Of a stretch of 64,000 nucleotides of DNA, positions 61,086-64,000 are shown one piece after another; the stretch's first letter is position 1; every line of letters starts with the position of its first letter. Location of the stretch: positions 1-64,000 of the forward strand of contig JAJCYA010000019.1 of assembly GCA_029263095.1 (NCBI GenBank), given 5' to 3'. The stretch comes from Acidimicrobiia bacterium. GTDB taxonomy: Bacteria; Actinomycetota; Acidimicrobiia; Spongiisociales; UBA11373. Position numbers and translations under genes: made by a program. Below the pieces are notes generated by a model that made no database searches, had not been told where the DNA came from, and worked only from the letters and a program-made list of their open reading frames with translations.

Positions 61086-61931
61086 GTGAAGAAGTTCCTT
61101 CTCGGAGTAGCCGCAGCCTTTGGCCTGATGCGCTTGTTCCCTGAGCTGCTGCGGCGTCACATGGCGCCACCGCAGCGCCCCCAAGCCCACACACCGGCAG
61201 ACTTGGGTCTGCCCGAGGTCCCGATCACGCTTCAAAGCGCCACCGGGACCGATCTCCACGCGTGGTTTATACCGGCAGGCGGCACCGCGCCAGTCGTGAT
61301 TGTGCTCCACGGCTGGGGTGCCAATGCGTCCCTCATGCTCCCCCTTGCTCCCCATCTGCACCGAGCCGGCCTACACGCCCTCTTCCTCGATGCTCGCAAC
61401 CACGGCCTCAGCGAACATGATGACTTCGTATCAATGCCTCGGTTCGCCGAGGATCTCGATGTGGCCATCGATTGGCTCAACGATCTCGATGACGTCTCGA
61501 GCGTTGGGGTAATCGGTCACTCTGTCGGTGCCGGTGCCGCTCTCCTGGTCGGATCACGCCGAACTGATCTCGGCGCCATCGTCTCCGTGTCGGCATTCGC
61601 CCACCCAGCCGAGATCATGGCGACAGCCCCTCCGATGAACCGCATGCCTGCCCGCGTCCGTACCGGGGTCTTGCGCACGATGGAGAGGACGATCGGCGCC
61701 AGGTTCGACGATATCGCCCCACGTTCCACGGTCGCCCGGGTGAAGGCGCCGCTCATGCTGGTCCACGGCGATGCCGACGATGTCGTGCCGATTTCGAATC
61801 TCCACGAGCTGACAAGTAGAGCGCCCAAAGCCCGCTCTCTCGTCGTGCCGGGAGCGAATCACGCCTCACTCGAGGCGTTCGAGCCCCACGTGGGTACGAT
61901 CCTCGGATTCCTCTCTGAACACCTGGCCTGA
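61086..61931 (+). CDS. Alpha/beta-hydrolase
   Basis: 281 residues. An N-terminal hydrophobic segment (residues 4-16, FLLGVAAAFGLMR) may be a signal anchor. The fold shows VIVLHGWGANASLMLPLAPHLHRAG (oxyanion HGWG), the nucleophile elbow VIGHSVGAGAALL, the Asp in MLVHGDADDVVP and the His in VVPGANHAS. It resembles serine aminopeptidase S33-like/BAAT enzymes, with unknown substrate. GTG 61086 follows TAGCCT by 6 nt. Confidence 0.9.
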   Translation: MKKFLLGVAAAFGLMRLFPELLRRHMAPPQRPQAHTPADLGLPEVPITLQSATGTDLHAWFIPAGGTAPVVIVLHGWGANASLMLPLAPHLHRAGLHALFLDARNHGLSEHDDFVSMPRFAEDLDVAIDWLNDLDDVSSVGVIGHSVGAGAALLVGSRRTDLGAIVSVSAFAHPAEIMATAPPMNRMPARVRTGVLRTMERTIGARFDDIAPRSTVARVKAPLMLVHGDADDVVPISNLHELTSRAPKARSLVVPGANHASLEAFEPHVGTILGFLSEHLA

Positions 61932-61959
61932 CCGCACAAGAATCCGAGAAGCGAGGCTC

Positions 61960-62364
61960 CTAGGTGCCGGACTCCACCACCGAGAGGGCTCTGATGAGAC
62001 GATCTCTGGCCTCGGCGGCAATACCACCGATCGCATCACCGTCGACAAGCTGCGAAATGATCGCCGGGTCCATGGCCTCGACTCTCGAACCCCGGTCGGT
62101 CTCGTACACAACAACATTGCACGGGAGTAGCAGGCCGACGTGTTCGTCCTCACCCAACGCCCGATTGGCGAGCATCGGGTTGCAGGCACCGAGGATTCTG
62201 TAGGACGCCCGATCCACATCGAGTTTCGCCTTGAGTGTGGCGGCCACATCGATCTCGGTGAGAATGCCGAACCCCTCATCGGCCAGTGCCTCCCGGATGG
62301 CCGACTCCGCCTCAGCAACACTCATCTCGGTGTCGATTCCGATGCCGTACGTGAATTCATTCAT
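61960..62364 (-). CDS. DUF302-family protein
   Basis: 134 residues. The family pattern is EMSVAEAESAIREALADEGFGILTEIDVAATLKAKL (about 13-48), then YRILGACNPMLANRAL (about 55-70) and LLLPCNVVVYE (about 77-87). The two cysteines CNP and PCN are typical of DUF302. Function is unknown, with links to redox or copper stress. ATG 62364 has GAGGTGG 5-11 nt upstream. A 60-bp repeat element lies about 107 bp upstream. Confidence 0.92.
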   Translation of the reverse strand: MNEFTYGIGIDTEMSVAEAESAIREALADEGFGILTEIDVAATLKAKLDVDRASYRILGACNPMLANRALGEDEHVGLLLPCNVVVYETDRGSRVEAMDPAIISQLVDGDAIGGIAAEARDRLIRALSVVESGT

Positions 62365-62471
62365 TGGCCACCTCGGCTTCCGTCACGTCACCTTAGATAG
62401 CGACCACTGAGTGAATCCTCCTCCGGAGCACCCATCGGTGGCAACAGGCAGAAGCCACCCCCGCACCGAAG

Positions 62472-62530
62472 CGGCCCGTCACTATGTGACGGGCCGCAGG
62501 GGTGCCAACCAGAGAGGGGGAGGAGCCCTC
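62472..62530 (-). repeat. 60-bp hairpin repeat element, copy 1
   Basis: Shares with 63240-63299 a 10-bp stem GGCCCGTCAC/GTGACGGGCC, the block GGTGCCAACCAG, the GGGGGAGGA block and CCCTC. On the minus strand it lies upstream of the DUF302 gene (62364), as copy 2 lies upstream of the PAP2 gene. It codes for nothing. Confidence 0.75.
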
Positions 62531-62548
62531 GTATGCGTGTCAAAGGAG

Positions 62549-63223
62549 TCAACCGCCGCCCGTGCCCCCGCCTCCCCCAAATGTCGGAGATGTGACCAAC
62601 TTCGTCTCGGGCCTACCCGGCGCCGAAACGAGCGATACCAAGGTCCCGATAGCGAGACCGTAACCCGCTCCGCCGACCACATCGAGCGGAAAATGCGCCC
62701 CCACATAGACCCTGGTCAAGGCGACGGCGATTGCGATCGCTACGGCCACGAGCCGTCCCCTTCTACTCAGATAGGGGACAAGAGCCGCGACGAGAGTAAA
62801 CGCCAGGACCGCGTGACCGGACGGGAATCCGACCTCAGTCACCGGTACATCGGACCCCAGAATCACGTTGTCGAGAATCGCCCCTGGTCGACCACGACCG
62901 ACCATGGCCTTGATCCCCTTGGCCCCCAGCCAGCCGAGCACAAAACCGGCCAGAAGGAGCGCCACCGGAGGCTGCCAGCGTTTCGACATCCACCACAGTG
63001 CTACTGCGGCAAACGGCAACACCAAGGCCGATCCCATTTGCTGCAGAACCCACAGCACCGACTCCACGTTGTGTGGGAGCTCGTTGAGGAAGCGAAACGC
63101 GTCCGTCTCCCACGCAGCCGGTGGATCCTGCACGAACAGACCGGACACCGCGAGGAGAGCGAGACCTGCCGCGATGACGGCGAGTGACCTCGGCAGAGAA
63201 GATTCCTCGATGGGCTCCAACAT
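62549..63223 (-). CDS. PAP2-family phosphatase
   Basis: 224 residues with about five or six membrane helices. Phosphatase motifs are KGIKAMVGRGRPG (P1: KX6RP), VGFPSGHAVLAF (P2: PSGH) and RVYVGAHFPLDVVGG (P3: SR-x5-H-x3-D). So it dephosphorylates a lipid or small phosphate such as undecaprenyl pyrophosphate or phosphatidate. ATG 63223 follows GGGAGGG. The C-terminus GGGGGTGGG is low complexity. It is flanked by the two copies of the repeat element. Confidence 0.92.
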   Translation of the reverse strand: MLEPIEESSLPRSLAVIAAGLALLAVSGLFVQDPPAAWETDAFRFLNELPHNVESVLWVLQQMGSALVLPFAAVALWWMSKRWQPPVALLLAGFVLGWLGAKGIKAMVGRGRPGAILDNVILGSDVPVTEVGFPSGHAVLAFTLVAALVPYLSRRGRLVAVAIAIAVALTRVYVGAHFPLDVVGGAGYGLAIGTLVSLVSAPGRPETKLVTSPTFGGGGGTGGG

Positions 63224-63239
63224 CACCCTCCCACTTGAA

Positions 63240-63299
63240 CGGCCCGCCACGATGTGACGGGCCGTCATGGGTGCCAACCAGGAGGGGGAGGAATCCCTC
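63240..63299 (-). repeat. 60-bp hairpin repeat element, copy 2
   Basis: Second copy, directly upstream of the PAP2 gene. The stem here is GGCCCGCCAC/GTGACGGGCC on the plus strand (C-A mismatch); on the minus strand RNA the same change gives a G-U wobble, which is tolerated. This is compatible with a minus-strand RNA leader element of PAP2. Confidence 0.75.
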
Positions 63300-63400
63300 T
63301 GTGTCTGTCATCAACACAACGCCACGTCGCTCGTCGGCGACCACCCAAGTGTCGTCGAATCGACGATCGGATGCCACAGTTGCTCGGTACCGTGGCACAC

Positions 63401-64000
63401 GTGGATGTATCCCGCCGCCAAATGCTCGCCCTTCTAGGCGGATCGATCGGGCTTGGTTACCTGTTCACCGCATGCCGCTCGGCTCTCGAATCCGCAACCC
63501 ACTCTGTGGCTACTGCCACAACTGCCGCTTCCCACGAGGAATCCAACACCGCCATCACCACACCGCCCGCACCCGAGGCGGTCCCACAGACAACGTCGTC
63601 CACGGGTATCAACCCACCCTCACCGATTACGTCGCCGGCTTCACCAGAAACACTCGCGGTGATAGCGCGAGAAGGTTGGAGCTTCCGGCAGCAGGGCGCG
63701 TTCCGTAGTCACCAGATCGAACGAATCACGATCCATCACACGGCGGCCGAGATCACCGACAACAGTCGGGCTCCGGCGCTGATACGACAGCACGAGGATT
63801 GGCATATGTCGCACGGGTGGCCGGGTCTCGCCTACCACTTCATCATCGACCGCGCCGGCAATGTGTACGAGGGACGCCCCATAAGTGCCATTGGCGACAC
63901 GTTCACTGAGTACGACCCCACCGGACACCTCCTCGCGTCTTTCGAAGGCCATTTCGATCGACAGTCGCCGAGCGATGCACAGCTGGCGGGGATGACACGG
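63401..64000 (+). CDS. N-acetylmuramoyl-L-alanine amidase (PGRP-like), incomplete
   Basis: 200 codons are in the window and the frame runs off its edge. Start is GTG 63401, preceded by TACCGT 7 nt upstream. The N-terminus VDVSRRQMLALLGG has an RR-x-hydrophobic signal (Tat-like), with a lipobox LFTAC. A Pro/Ser/Thr-rich linker follows (about 32-80). Then comes the PGRP/amidase domain with ITIHHTAAE (zinc His), QHEDWHMSHGWPGLAYHFIIDRAGNVYEGRP. It cleaves the amide bond between MurNAc and the peptide stem. The whole C-terminal part is missing from this window. Confidence 0.9.
   Translation, partial: MDVSRRQMLALLGGSIGLGYLFTACRSALESATHSVATATTAASHEESNTAITTPPAPEAVPQTTSSTGINPPSPITSPASPETLAVIAREGWSFRQQGAFRSHQIERITIHHTAAEITDNSRAPALIRQHEDWHMSHGWPGLAYHFIIDRAGNVYEGRPISAIGDTFTEYDPTGHLLASFEGHFDRQSPSDAQLAGMTR

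Overview
This is 64 kb of GC-rich, densely packed bacterial chromosome. Gene content points to the Actinomycetota, and I infer a deep lineage such as the class Acidimicrobiia. The evidence is a 28-residue bL37-type ribosomal protein, a CtpE-type P-type ATPase, a PPOX/F420-family enzyme, an Eis-type acetyltransferase, an egtBCD ergothioneine cluster, an actinobacterial-style run of TANNNT promoters placed right against start codons, and no phage or transposase genes. Almost everything is chromosomal housekeeping or small metabolic operons. There are no rRNA genes, CRISPR arrays or recognisable insertion sequences.

Layout. 0.2-8 kb is a leftward core block: prs, glmU, tRNA-Gln, ispE, rsmA, tatD and metG, most of them overlapping by 4-8 bp, then an AbrB-type regulator and rsmI. 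8-14.5 kb holds a DUF192-like gene, the bL37 gene, a secreted zinc-protease-like lipoprotein, a TetR/MFS efflux pair, tRNA-Ala with a nearby copy of its 3' end, and a membrane protein under apparent ArsR control. 14.5-19 kb carries arsR, a bacterial translin, molybdenum cofactor genes (mogA, moaC, moeA) and plsY. 19-28 kb holds mtnP, uppP, an Eis-like acetyltransferase, small redox and thioesterase genes and ctpE, ending in a 13-copy heptanucleotide repeat. 28-34.4 kb has an ATP-grasp gene, nfuA, the ergothioneine genes egtB, egtC and egtD, and a MazEF-type toxin-antitoxin pair. 34.4-38.9 kb is leftward lipid and oxidoreductase metabolism (plsB, an SDR, a HAD phosphatase). 39-46 kb has a two-subunit aconitase X, treS, a structured non-coding stretch, a small AT-hook/Cys-His protein, a metallo-beta-lactamase-fold enzyme and an L,D-transpeptidase. 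46-52.6 kb has flavin reductase, desaturase, DEAD-box helicase and EamA genes.

The most unusual region is 52.7-58.4 kb. It is a chain of overlapping genes: a beta-helix lipoprotein, a FlK-like thioesterase, a ceramidase-fold membrane protein, an ECF sigma factor, and a putative anti-sigma protein with an acidic outer domain. A short gap follows, then a very Asp/His-rich secreted protein with what looks like a related domain, and a lipoprotein. I read this as a candidate envelope- or metal-sensing sigma system built around acidic outer proteins. That function is inferred.

Two sequence-level patterns cut across the window. At least 21 genes have a TANNNT hexamer ending 5-9 nt before the start codon, mostly with no Shine-Dalgarno sequence, which suggests that leaderless transcripts are common. 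Several intergenic repeats also have no assigned function: a 95-bp pair at the left edge, a 60-bp hairpin element flanking the PAP2 gene, and a nested hairpin downstream of treS. The window ends inside a peptidoglycan-recognition amidase gene.
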